A DNA stretch of 64,000 nt from Streptomyces sp. WMMB303 (lineage in GTDB: Bacteria; Actinomycetota; Actinomycetes; Streptomycetales; Streptomycetaceae). Below the pieces are notes generated by a model. It saw nothing but the letters and a program-made list of their open reading frames with translations. It ran no database searches and was not told the origin of the DNA. The stretch lies in contig NZ_JARKIN010000001.1 in assembly GCF_029351045.1 (NCBI RefSeq), forward strand, positions 5,983,001-6,047,000, read 5' to 3'. Made by a program: the position numbers and the translations under genes. The stretch's first letter is position 1. Every line of letters starts with the position of its first letter. Of this stretch, positions 33,882-42,165 are shown piece after piece.

Positions 33882-34265
33882 TCAGCGGGTCAGGGCGAAG
33901 CCCGCCAGGAGGACGGTGACGACCGACGCGGCGAGGAAGAGCTGGTGGCGGGGTGGGGCCTTGAGGTGGTGGGTGGGTTCGCCTCGGCGCCAGCGGTCGA
34001 GGATCTCCCGGAACAGTGTGCGCTGCGGCAGCAGGCCGACGGTCAGGCCGATGTGGGCGCAGGCGTACATGACGAGGGCTCCGCTCAGGCCGATGTCGTT
34101 CCAGCGGCAGACGGCGACCAGGAGCGCGCCACCCACGGTCATGACCACCGGATAGGCGATGCGGAACTTCCGCAGCGGGATCCAGCTTCCCAGCAGGTAA
34201 CTCGACAGGGCGAGGGATGCCGCGGCCAGCAGCCAGAGCCATTCGACCGGTATGGACGTGAGCAT
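33882..34265 (-). CDS. Small integral membrane protein of unknown function
   Basis: 127 residues with four predicted membrane helices: about 7-25 (VEWLWLLAAASLALSSYLLG), 37-53 (AYPVVMTVGGALLVAVC), 60-78 (GLSGALVMYACAHIGLTVGLL) and 106-125 (LFLAASVVTVLLAGFAL). The loop between helices 3 and 4 is basic (REILDRWRRGEPTHHLKAPPRH). No family is recognised. It lies immediately downstream of deoA on the same strand with a 100-base gap. Confidence 0.7.
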   Translation of the reverse strand: MLTSIPVEWLWLLAAASLALSSYLLGSWIPLRKFRIAYPVVMTVGGALLVAVCRWNDIGLSGALVMYACAHIGLTVGLLPQRTLFREILDRWRRGEPTHHLKAPPRHQLFLAASVVTVLLAGFALTR

Positions 34266-34365
34266 GGGGCTGCTCCTCTGCAGCGCGGCGGGGAACCGGC
34301 CCGGAAGCGGGCCTGAGCGGGCTCGGGAACCGGTCCCCCGACTGATCGACTCGGTGCTGCCGAAT

Positions 34366-35643
34366 CTAGCCGATGCGGCCCAGGATCAGCGGCGTCGGCT
34401 CGTGGGAAGTGCCGGGCGCCGCGATGTCCCAGGCGCCTTCGAGGGCGTCCTCCGCGTAGCCGAAGGCGTCCGGGGTGTCGGTGTGCAGGGTCAGCAGCGG
34501 GGCGCCGGCGGTGACGGTGTCGCCGGGGCGGGCGTGGAGTTCGATGCCGGCTCCGGCCTGGACCGGGTCCTCCTTGCGGGCGCGGCCCGCGCCCAGGCGC
34601 CAGGCGGAGAGGCCGACGGCGTAGGCGTCCAGCCGGGTCAGCACACCGGAGGCGGGGGCGGTGACGACGTGCTGCTCCCGCGCGCGCGGGAGTTCGGCGT
34701 CGGGGTCGCCGCCCTGGGCGGCGATCATGCGGCGCCAGACGTCCATCGCGGAGCCGTCGGCGAGCGCCTTGGCCGGGTCGGCGTCGGGCAGTCCCGCCGC
34801 GTCGAGCATCTCCCGGGCCAGCGCGACGGTGAGTTCGACGACGTCGGCCGGGCCGCCGCCGGCCAGGACCTCGACGGACTCGCGGACCTCCAGCGCGTTC
34901 CCCGCGGTCAGGCCGAGCGGGGTGTTCATGTCGGTGAGCAGTGCGACAGTCCGCACCCCGTGGTCGGTGCCCAGTTCCACCATGGCGGTGGCCAGCTCCC
35001 GGGCGTCCTCGACGTTCTTCATGAACGCGCCGGAGCCCGCCTTGACGTCCAGGACCAGCGCGCCGGTGCCCTCGGCGATCTTCTTGGACATGATGGAGGA
35101 CGCGATCAGCGGGAGGGACTCCACGGTCGCCGTCACGTCGCGCAGCGCGTAGAGGCGCTTGTCCGCGGGGGCGAGTCCGTCGCCCGCGGCGCAGATGACG
35201 GAGCCGACCTCGTCCAGTACCCGCATCATCTCGGGGTTGGTCAGCGACGCACGCCAGCCGGGGATGGACTCCAGCTTGTCCAGGGTGCCGCCGGTGTGGC
35301 CGAGGCCGCGGCCCGAGAGCTGCGGGACGGCCGCGCCGCAGGCCGCCACCAGGGGCGCCAGCGGCAGGGTGATCTTGTCGCCCACGCCGCCGGTGGAGTG
35401 CTTGTCGGCGGTGGGGCGGGCCAGCGCGGCGAAGTCCATCCGCTCGCCGGAGGCGATCATCGCGGCGGTCCACCGGGAGATCTCGGTGCGGGTCATGCCG
35501 TTCAGGTACACGGCCATCGCAAGGGCCGACATCTGCTCGTCGGCCACCGCTCCGCGCGTGTAGGCGTCGATGACCCAGTCGATCTGCTCGCCGGTCAGCT
35601 CCTGGCGGTCGCGCTTGGCGCGGATGACGGAGATGGCGTCCAT
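34366..35643 (-). CDS. deoA: Thymidine phosphorylase
   Basis: 425 residues. It cleaves thymidine or deoxyuridine with phosphate to give the free base and 2-deoxyribose-1-phosphate. Family signature SGRGLGHTGGTLDKLESIPG is present, with phosphate-site motifs KHSTGGVGDKI and DVKAGSGAFMK, and the C-terminal domain (HVVTAPASGVLTRLDAYAVG). Length is normal. It is the last gene of the nucleoside import operon; its product feeds the mutase and DeoC. GAAAGAGGAACC precedes the ATG. Confidence 0.96.
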   Translation of the reverse strand: MDAISVIRAKRDRQELTGEQIDWVIDAYTRGAVADEQMSALAMAVYLNGMTRTEISRWTAAMIASGERMDFAALARPTADKHSTGGVGDKITLPLAPLVAACGAAVPQLSGRGLGHTGGTLDKLESIPGWRASLTNPEMMRVLDEVGSVICAAGDGLAPADKRLYALRDVTATVESLPLIASSIMSKKIAEGTGALVLDVKAGSGAFMKNVEDARELATAMVELGTDHGVRTVALLTDMNTPLGLTAGNALEVRESVEVLAGGGPADVVELTVALAREMLDAAGLPDADPAKALADGSAMDVWRRMIAAQGGDPDAELPRAREQHVVTAPASGVLTRLDAYAVGLSAWRLGAGRARKEDPVQAGAGIELHARPGDTVTAGAPLLTLHTDTPDAFGYAEDALEGAWDIAAPGTSHEPTPLILGRIG

Positions 35644-35729
35644 GCTGTGGTTCCTCTTTCGTTCCGACGGTCTCGCCCGACGGTCCCGTCCCGGCGGTCC
35701 CGTTCCGAGGGCCCGCGGGCGGGGCCGGC

Positions 35730-36152
35730 TCAGCGGGCCAGTTGTTCGGGGCCGAACGCGTCGGCGAGCAGTTCCGAGAGGGGGCGTACCCCCGAGGGTG
35801 CCTCCACCAGGAGGCTGCCGCCGCCGTGTTCCCACAGCAGTTGGCGGCAGCGGCCGCAGGGGGCGACGACGTTCCCGTCGTCGCCGCCCACGCAGGTGAA
35901 GGCGAGGAGTCGGCCGCCGCCGGTGGCGCAGAGGTCGGAGACCAGTCCGCATTCGGCGCACAGTCCGATGCCGTAGGAGGCGTTCTCCACGTTGCAGCCG
36001 GTCACGGTGCGGCCGTCGTCCACCAGCGCCGCGGCGCCGACGGGGAAGCCGGAGTAGGGCGCGTAGGCCCGGGCCATGGCGGCCCGGGCGCGGGCGCGCA
36101 GTTCCTGCCAGTCGATGTCGGTGCCGGGTGCGGTCGCGGCGGCCTCGTGCAC
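35730..36152 (-). CDS. cdd: Cytidine deaminase
   Basis: 140 residues from GTG 36152. Converts (deoxy)cytidine to (deoxy)uridine. The zinc site is complete: TGCNVENASYG, the catalytic glutamate in GLCAECGLVSD and PCGRCRQLLWEHG. It starts two bases after the upstream permease gene ends, so it is coupled. Its product is a substrate for DeoA, encoded next. Confidence 0.95.
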   Translation of the reverse strand: MHEAAATAPGTDIDWQELRARARAAMARAYAPYSGFPVGAAALVDDGRTVTGCNVENASYGIGLCAECGLVSDLCATGGGRLLAFTCVGGDDGNVVAPCGRCRQLLWEHGGGSLLVEAPSGVRPLSELLADAFGPEQLAR

Positions 36153-36154
36153 GG

Positions 36155-37447
36155 TTATGTTCCCTCGCCTCGTCGGTACGACTTGCCGATCGCGCGTGGC
36201 GCACGGAGGCGTTGGGCCGCGAGGGAGAGCACCAGCAGCGTCGTGACGTACGGCGTCATCTCGACGAACTCCAGTGCCACGGTGTCGGTCAGCGCGTACC
36301 ACAGCACGAGCAGCACGGCGATAACGAGGCTGACGGCCGCCTGGATACGGGCGCCCCGCAGGCCGGTGCGCAGCTTCCAGACGGCGAGCCCCACCAGCAG
36401 CACGGCCATCAGGAGCAGCATGGCGTGCACGGTGGTGCCGCCGCCGACGACGCGCAGCGCGTCCATGAAGCCGAACAGCCCGGCGCCCATGGCGACACCG
36501 CCGGGCCGCCAGTTGCCGAAGATCATGGTGGCGAGGCCGATGTAGCCGCGGCCGCCGGTCTGGTTCTCCTGGTAGATGTGCACGCCGACGGCGAGGAACG
36601 CGCCGCCGAGCCCGGCCAGCGCTCCGGAGATGGTGAGCGCCGCGTACTTGTAGAAGTAGACGTTCACGCCCAGCGACTCGGCCGCCACCGGGTTCTCGCC
36701 GCAGGAGCGCAGCCGCAGCCCGAACGAGGAGCGCCACAGGACGAAGAAGCTGCCGACGAACAGCAGCGCGGTGAGCACCGTGAGCCAGGAGACGTCGTCG
36801 ACCAGGGCGCGCAGGATGCCCGCCAGGTCGGAGACGAGGAACCAGTGGTGCTTCTCGATGCTGCCCAGTCCGTCGGCGAGGCCGGGTACGGAGAAGGTGG
36901 ACATGCTGTCCATGGGCGGCGACTGCTTGTCGTTGCCCCCGGCCTCGGCCGCGGCGCTGCCGGTGGCGCCGAACCACAGCTTGGCCAGGTAGCGCACCAG
37001 GCCCAGCGCGAGGATGTTGAGCGCGACACCGGAGACGATGTGGTCGACGCCGAAGGTGACGGTGGCCAGCGCGTGCAGCAGCCCGCCCAGCGCGCCGCCG
37101 ATGATCCCGGCGAGGACGGCGGCCCACGGGCCGTACTGCCAGCCCATCCATCCGGCCGCGAAGGTGCCGAGCATCATCATGCCCTCGAGGCCGATGTTGA
37201 TGACGCCGGCGCGTTCGGCCCACAGCCCGCCGAGGCCGGCCAGTCCGATGGGGACGGCGGCGCCGAGCGCGGAGGAGAACTGCTGGCTGTTGCTGAGCTG
37301 CACGTCCCCGGTGATGACGCGGACGAGCGAGAGCAGCAGCAGCCCACCGGCGACGAGGAGCAGGACGACCGGGTAGGAGAGCTTGCGCTTGCCGCGCGGG
37401 GATGCGGACGCCGGGGCTTTCTTCGGCGCGGACGTGGTGGTGCTCAT
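36155..37447 (-). CDS. Nucleoside ABC transporter permease 2
   Basis: 430 residues. About ten membrane helices with the BMP-type (sugar/nucleoside) inner-membrane motif: LAGLGGLWAERAGVINIGLEGMMMLG, GLAGVGGAFLAVG-like and RGYIGLATMIFGNWRPGGVAMGAGLFG. The first 20 residues are a basic cytosolic tail. It pairs with permease 1 to form the channel. The ATG overlaps the end of permease 1 by 4 bases. Confidence 0.93.
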   Translation of the reverse strand: MSTTTSAPKKAPASASPRGKRKLSYPVVLLLVAGGLLLLSLVRVITGDVQLSNSQQFSSALGAAVPIGLAGLGGLWAERAGVINIGLEGMMMLGTFAAGWMGWQYGPWAAVLAGIIGGALGGLLHALATVTFGVDHIVSGVALNILALGLVRYLAKLWFGATGSAAAEAGGNDKQSPPMDSMSTFSVPGLADGLGSIEKHHWFLVSDLAGILRALVDDVSWLTVLTALLFVGSFFVLWRSSFGLRLRSCGENPVAAESLGVNVYFYKYAALTISGALAGLGGAFLAVGVHIYQENQTGGRGYIGLATMIFGNWRPGGVAMGAGLFGFMDALRVVGGGTTVHAMLLLMAVLLVGLAVWKLRTGLRGARIQAAVSLVIAVLLVLWYALTDTVALEFVEMTPYVTTLLVLSLAAQRLRAPRAIGKSYRRGEGT

Positions 37448-38580
37448 GCGGTGGTCCCCGCCTTCTCTGCCTGGGTGCTCTCCGTGCTCGGGGTGTTCTG
37501 GGCGCTCAGCTCGGCGCCCACCGCGCTCTGCTGCCTGCGCAGCACCACGCGCCGGACGATCTCGTACGCGATCACGACGCACAGCACGATGACGCCCTGC
37601 ATGACGCCGACGATCTCCTGCTCGTAGCCCTCGAACTCCAGTTGGATGCCGGTGCGTTCGAGGAAGCCCCAGAGCAGCGCGGCCAGCGCCATGCCGATCG
37701 GGTGGTTGCGGCCCAGCAGGGCGATGGCGATGCCGGTGAAGCCGACGCCGGTGGGGAAGTCGGTGCCGTAGCTGAAGGACTTGTTCAGCAGCGTCGGCAT
37801 ACCGACCAGGCCCGCGACCGCGCCGGAGAGCAGCATGCTGGTGACGACCATCCGGCGGACGCTGACCCCGCTGGCGGCGGCAGCCGACTCGCTGCGGCCC
37901 ACGGCACGCAGGTCGAAGCCGAAGCGGGTGCGGCCGAGCACGAACCAGTACGCCAGCCCGATGACGGCGGCGATGATCACCGTGCCGTAGATCGGGTCGG
38001 GTGTGGTCGGGATGAGGAAGAACCGGCCCGAGTCGGGGATGGTCGGGGTGTGGAAGAGGTTGCCGTCCTTCACACCCAGCTTGTTCTCGGAGAGGAAGTA
38101 GCCGATCAGCGAACCCGCGATGGAGTTCAGCATGATCGTGGTGATGACCTCGCTTACCCCGCGGGTGGTCTTGAGCACGCCCGCGATGCCCGCCCACAGC
38201 GCACCGACCGCCATCGCGGTGATGATGATCACCGGGATCTGCAGCACGCCGGGCAGCGCCAGCGCCCCGCCGACGACCGCGGCGAAGAAGGCGGCCACCC
38301 GGTACTGCCCGTCCACGCCGATGTTGAACAGGTTCATCCGGAAGCCGATGGCCACGGCGGCCGCCGACAGGTAGTACGGGATCGCCTTGTTGATGATCCA
38401 GACCTGGCTGTCGCTCTTGAAGCCGAAGTCGACCATCACGTAGAAGGCGTGGAAGGGGTCCTTGCCGGTCGCCATGATGACGGCGGAGGAGAGCGCGAAC
38501 GCCGCGAGCAGGGCGAGCGCGGGCGCGGCCAGCGCCTGGAGCACAGCCTGGGCGCTGAATTTGTCCTTGAGGCGGCTCAC
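37444..38580 (-). CDS. Nucleoside ABC transporter permease 1
   Basis: 378 residues from GTG 38580, overlapping the ATPase stop by 4 bases. Membrane helices are interrupted by the family motif AVAIGFRMNLFNIGVDGQYRV and by TTRGVSEVITTIMLNSIAG, as in the YufP-type permeases of nucleoside importers. The C terminus is a polar tail (QSAVGAELSAQNTPSTES). Subunit of the same importer as its neighbours. Confidence 0.93.
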   Translation of the reverse strand: MSRLKDKFSAQAVLQALAAPALALLAAFALSSAVIMATGKDPFHAFYVMVDFGFKSDSQVWIINKAIPYYLSAAAVAIGFRMNLFNIGVDGQYRVAAFFAAVVGGALALPGVLQIPVIIITAMAVGALWAGIAGVLKTTRGVSEVITTIMLNSIAGSLIGYFLSENKLGVKDGNLFHTPTIPDSGRFFLIPTTPDPIYGTVIIAAVIGLAYWFVLGRTRFGFDLRAVGRSESAAAASGVSVRRMVVTSMLLSGAVAGLVGMPTLLNKSFSYGTDFPTGVGFTGIAIALLGRNHPIGMALAALLWGFLERTGIQLEFEGYEQEIVGVMQGVIVLCVVIAYEIVRRVVLRRQQSAVGAELSAQNTPSTESTQAEKAGTTA

Positions 38581-40340
38581 TTGTCGCCTCCCCTCTCCGG
38601 GTCGGTCGACGAGTCGGTCTGCGCGGCGTCCCGCGGGGTGTCGGCTGCGGCGGTCCGCGGGGCGTCCGCGGAGTCCGCGCCGTCGGTGTCCCGCGGCGGA
38701 CGGTCGTCCTCCGGCTCGCCCGCGGCGTCCTCCTGGTGCTCCAGGTGACCGGTGGCCGCGCCGGTCATCGCCGAGCCCAGCTCCTCCGGGGTGACCGTCG
38801 CCGGATCGGCGTCCGCCACCAGGCGGCCCCGGTACATCACCCGCAGGCAGTCCGAGAGGCCGATCAGCTCGTCCAGGTCCGCGGAGATCAGCAGGACGGC
38901 GAGGCCCTCGCGGCGGGCCGTGCGTATCTGGTCCCAGATCTGCGCCTGGGCGCCGACGTCCACACCCCGGGTGGGATGCGCGGCGATCAGCAGCTTGGGG
39001 TCGTGGCTCATCTCGCGGCCGACGATGAACTTCTGCTGGTTGCCGCCCGAGAGGCTGGCGGCGGTCACCTCGATACCGGGCGTGCGCACGTCGTACTCAC
39101 CGACGATCCGCTCGGCGTCGGCCCGCGCCTGGCCCAGGGCCAGCAGCTGGGGTGCGCCGGGGATGCCGAGCGCCGGCCCCTTGGAGTTGGGCTTCTCGGT
39201 GACGTGCCCGAGGATGCGGTTCTCCCACAGCGGCGCTTCCAGCAGCAGCCCGTGCCGGTGCCGGTCCTCGGGGATGTAGCCGATCCCGCTCTCCCGGCGG
39301 TGCCGGGTGGGGGCGTGCGAGATGTCCTGGCCGTCCAGGGTGATCAGCCCGTCGTCCGGGTCGCACATGCCCATGATGGCCTCGACCAGTTCGGCCTGGC
39401 CGTTGCCCTCCACGCCGGCGACGCCGAGCACTTCGCCCTTGTGGATGGTGAAGCCGATGCCGTCCAGCACGGTGCGGCGGCCGCCGTCGGGGTCGGCGGC
39501 CGACAGGTGCAGCCCGTCCACGTGCAGCATCGGTGTGTCGGTGACGGTCGACTCGCGGGTCTCGGCCGACGGCAGTTCGCTGCCCACCATCAGCTCCGCG
39601 AGCTGCTTGGGCGTCGTCTCCTCGGGCCGCACGGACGCGACCGTCGTCCCGCGCCGGATCACCGTGATCGCGTCGGCCACGGACAGCACCTCGCCCAGCT
39701 TGTGCGAGATGAACAGCACGGTCAGGCCCTCGGCCTTGAGCTCGCGCAGGTTGGCGAAGAGCGCGTCGACCTCCTGCGGGACCAGCACGGCCGTCGGCTC
39801 GTCGAGGATGAGGATGCGGGCGCCGCGGTAGAGGGCCTTGAGGATCTCCACCCGCTGCCGGTCGGCCACGCCCAGGTCCTCGACGAGGACGTCGGGGCGG
39901 ATGCCGAGCTGGTAGGCGTCCGACAGCTCCTTGATCTTCTTGCGGGCGCGGGAGCCGATGCCGTACAGCCGCTCGGCGCCCAGCACCGTGTTCTCCAGCA
40001 CCGTGAGGTTGTCGGCCAGCATGAAGTGCTGGTGCACCATCCCGATACCGCGGGCGATCGCGTCCGCCGGGCTGTGCAGGGCGACCTCGTCGCCGTCGAT
40101 GCTGATGGTGCCCTCGTCCGGCCGCTGCATGCCGTAGAGGATCTTCATCAGGGTGGACTTGCCGGCGCCGTTCTCACCCACGAGGGCGTGCACGGTGCCC
40201 CGGTCGACCCGGATGTCGATGTCGCGGTTGGCGACCACTCCCGGGAACCGCTTGGTGATGCCGCGCAGTTCGACGGCCGCCGCGGGCGCCTGACCCGCCT
40301 CGGACGGCTCGCCGCTGCTGCCGCTGGACTCGCTGGACAC
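38577..40340 (-). CDS. Nucleoside ABC transporter ATP-binding protein (two cassettes)
   Basis: About 587 residues. Cassette 1 has Walker A GENGAGKSTLMKILYG, the degenerate signature VADRQRVEIL and Walker B ILILDEPTAVLVPQE. Cassette 2 has a degenerate Walker A (GVEGNGQAELVEAI), signature LSGGNQQKFIVGREM and LLIAAHPTRGVDVGA. This asymmetric double ATPase is typical of sugar and BMP-type nucleoside importers (YufO). GTG 40340 is chosen with AAGGGAG upstream; the open frame continues to 40457. The C-terminal 60 residues are an acidic low-complexity tail. Confidence 0.93.
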   Translation of the reverse strand: MSSESSGSSGEPSEAGQAPAAAVELRGITKRFPGVVANRDIDIRVDRGTVHALVGENGAGKSTLMKILYGMQRPDEGTISIDGDEVALHSPADAIARGIGMVHQHFMLADNLTVLENTVLGAERLYGIGSRARKKIKELSDAYQLGIRPDVLVEDLGVADRQRVEILKALYRGARILILDEPTAVLVPQEVDALFANLRELKAEGLTVLFISHKLGEVLSVADAITVIRRGTTVASVRPEETTPKQLAELMVGSELPSAETRESTVTDTPMLHVDGLHLSAADPDGGRRTVLDGIGFTIHKGEVLGVAGVEGNGQAELVEAIMGMCDPDDGLITLDGQDISHAPTRHRRESGIGYIPEDRHRHGLLLEAPLWENRILGHVTEKPNSKGPALGIPGAPQLLALGQARADAERIVGEYDVRTPGIEVTAASLSGGNQQKFIVGREMSHDPKLLIAAHPTRGVDVGAQAQIWDQIRTARREGLAVLLISADLDELIGLSDCLRVMYRGRLVADADPATVTPEELGSAMTGAATGHLEHQEDAAGEPEDDRPPRDTDGADSADAPRTAAADTPRDAAQTDSSTDPERGGDK

Positions 40341-40471
40341 TTGACTGACGCGCTCCCTTGCTGGCGCTGGGGCCGGCCGGTCCGCGGACCGGCGGCTACC
40401 GGCTCCGGGGCGCTTGCGCGCGCCGGGCCGGACGGCATGGTTCCGCCGTGCGGGCACGACGGCTCATGATG

Positions 40472-40556
40472 CGGAGACGAGTGCCGGGGCACTGCGTACG
40501 GAGACGGGTGCCCGGGGCACTGCCTACGGGGACGGGTACCGCGGGGCACCGCGGAC
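40472..40556. repeat. Three imperfect 28-base direct repeats
   Basis: Units begin at about 40472, 40500 and 40528, each resembling GGAGACGGGTGCCCGGGGCA followed by CTGCxTAC. They fill the gap between the lipoprotein and ATPase genes. They could form alternative stems and lower expression of downstream genes relative to the binding protein; unproven. Confidence 0.75.
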
Positions 40557-40639
40557 GGGACGCCTCGACGAGGCGGACGGGGGCGGCACCGTACGCGCCG
40601 CGGCTGTGCCGGGCTGCGTACGGTGCCGCCTCCACCGGG

Positions 40640-41671
40640 TCACGGGCGGGTCGGAACCTTGACCTCGCCGGAGGTGATCTTCTCGGTGGCCTTGTCGATG
40701 TCGTCCTTGATGTCGTCGATGAAGCCACCGGAGGTGGCGACCGAGACACCCTTCTCCTTGAGCGAGAAGGTCTGGTTGCCGGTGAGCGGCTTGCCGTCCT
40801 TGACGCTCTTGATCAGCTCGAAGACGGCCACGTCCACGTTCTTGACCGAGGAGGTCAGGATCGCGTCCTTGTACTTGCCCAGGCCCTTCTGCCGGTACTG
40901 GTCGGAGTCGACCCCGATGGCCCAGGCGCCCTTCTTCTTGCTGATCTCCTCGATGGAGCCGGCGCCGGACTGGCCCGCCGCCGTGTAGATCACGTCGTTG
41001 CCGCGGGAGAGCATGCCCTTGGCCATGTTCTTGGCCCGCGCCGGGTCGTTGAAGCCCTTGTCGGACTCCTTGTACAGGTAGTCGACCTCGACCTTGATCT
41101 TCGGGTCGGTGTCCTTGACGCCCTTGACGTAGCCCGCCTCGAACTTCTGGATCAGCGCGTTGTCCACGCCGCCGATGAAGGAGACCTTGTCCGTCTTGGT
41201 CTTCTTGGCAGCGGCCACGCCGACCAGGTAGGAAGCCTCGTTCTCGGCGAAGGTCATCCCGACGACGTTCTTGGCGTGGGACTGCTCGTCCACCACACCG
41301 AAGGTGGTGTCGGGGAAGTCCTTGGCCACCTTGTTGACCGACTTGCCGTAGTTGAAGCCGACGCCGATGACCGGGTTGTAACCCGCCTTCGCGAGCGAGG
41401 TGAGCCGCTGCTCGCGGGTCTCCTCCGTCTCGTTGTTGCCGGCGGTCATCTCCTTGGTCTTGACGCCGAGTTCCTTCTCGGCCTTGTCCGTGCCGCGGGC
41501 CGCCGCCTCGTTGAACGAGTGGTCGTCCCGACCGCCGACGTCGAAAGCGAGTCCGACGCCCTTGTTCTTCTTGCCACCCGACTCCGTAGAGCTCTCACCG
41601 CACGCGGTGGCCGTCAGTGCGAGAGCCGCGGTGGCCGTGACCGCCGCAGCCAGTTTTGTTACCCGACGCAA
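40640..41671 (-). CDS. BMP-family nucleoside-binding lipoprotein
   Basis: 343 residues from TTG 41671 (LRRVTKLAAAV). AAGGGG lies at the right distance upstream; more distal GTG starts exist. The signal peptide ends in the lipobox LTATACGE. The mature protein is a BMP (Med/TmpC type) periplasmic-binding fold: GVGLAFDVGGRDDHSFNEAAARG, NPVIGVGFNYGKSV, TFAENEASYLVGVAAA, SFIGGVDNALIQKFEAGYVKG and VIYTAAGQSGAGSIEE. These bind purine or pyrimidine nucleosides outside the membrane. First gene of the operon bmp-ATPase-permease-permease-cdd-deoA, with the palindromic operator about 77 bases upstream. Confidence 0.94.
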   Translation of the reverse strand: MRRVTKLAAAVTATAALALTATACGESSTESGGKKNKGVGLAFDVGGRDDHSFNEAAARGTDKAEKELGVKTKEMTAGNNETEETREQRLTSLAKAGYNPVIGVGFNYGKSVNKVAKDFPDTTFGVVDEQSHAKNVVGMTFAENEASYLVGVAAAKKTKTDKVSFIGGVDNALIQKFEAGYVKGVKDTDPKIKVEVDYLYKESDKGFNDPARAKNMAKGMLSRGNDVIYTAAGQSGAGSIEEISKKKGAWAIGVDSDQYRQKGLGKYKDAILTSSVKNVDVAVFELIKSVKDGKPLTGNQTFSLKEKGVSVATSGGFIDDIKDDIDKATEKITSGEVKVPTRP

Positions 41672-41747
41672 CAGGGTCCCCTTCGAATCGTGGAGCACCG
41701 GTTCCGGCCCCGCAGTTCGGGTTCCGGCCCTTGAGACGGCCACAGAT

Positions 41748-41759
41748 TAACGCGCGTAG
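41748..41759. promoter_or_regulatory. Palindromic operator upstream of the nucleoside importer operon
   Basis: TAACGCGCGTAG matches the CTACGCGCGTAG found before deoC and add except at the first two bases; the shared core is ACGCGCGTAGAT. It is 77 bases upstream of the bmp start. Confidence 0.72.
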
Positions 41760-42060
41760 ATTTCCAGCAGAAGAAGACGGGAACCGCTGTTATCGGATCG
41801 TCGCGAACGACGCCCTGATGTACGTTTTTGACCTTTTTGTGGCGGTGCGGAATTTCCCCTGCCCCGAGGTAAGGGCGAAATGTGCGGCACCGTGCGGGAC
41901 TACAGCCGGGTCGCTGCCCGGACTCCGCCGCCGGGCAGCGGGTGGGGTGCTCCCCGGGCCCCTGCCGAGTGGGGCGGGGCCGGGTGAGGCGGCGCGGGCG
42001 GGGCCGGGTGAGCGGCGCGGGTGGCGCGGAACGGCCGAGCGGCGCGCGGGTGGCGCGGAT

Positions 42061-42105
42061 GGCGCCGGAGTCCGTGGGTGGCGCGGGTGGCGCCGGAGTC
42101 CGTGG
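42061..42105. repeat. 17-base direct repeat, period 28
   Basis: GGCGCCGGAGTCCGTGG occurs at 42061-42077 and 42089-42105 within a GC-rich stretch of related GGTGGCGC units after the amidohydrolase gene. No function evident. Confidence 0.7.
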
Positions 42106-42165
42106 TGCGTTCCGGTCCTCGGTTCGCCGGTCCGGGAGGCCGGGTCGCGGCCCCGGGTGGGCGGG

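Larger units (their letters stand above)
41672..42165 (-). promoter_or_regulatory. Promoter region of the nucleoside import operon
   Basis: 494 bases without a gene. The half near bmp holds the operator (41748-41759) and an AT-richer stretch at 41760-41880, good promoter territory on the minus strand. The half near the amidohydrolase stop is highly GC-rich with a short direct repeat. No ORF with coding character is visible. Confidence 0.6.

Noticed and set aside
33715..34242. 175-codon open frame on the minus strand
   Set aside because: Overlaps the four-helix membrane protein gene (33882-34265) in another frame and encodes a Pro/Arg-rich string without features.
35551..35562. Possible fourth copy of the nucleoside operator inside deoA
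   Set aside because: Only part of the core (CGCGCGTGTAG) is present, the palindrome is broken, and it lies in coding sequence.
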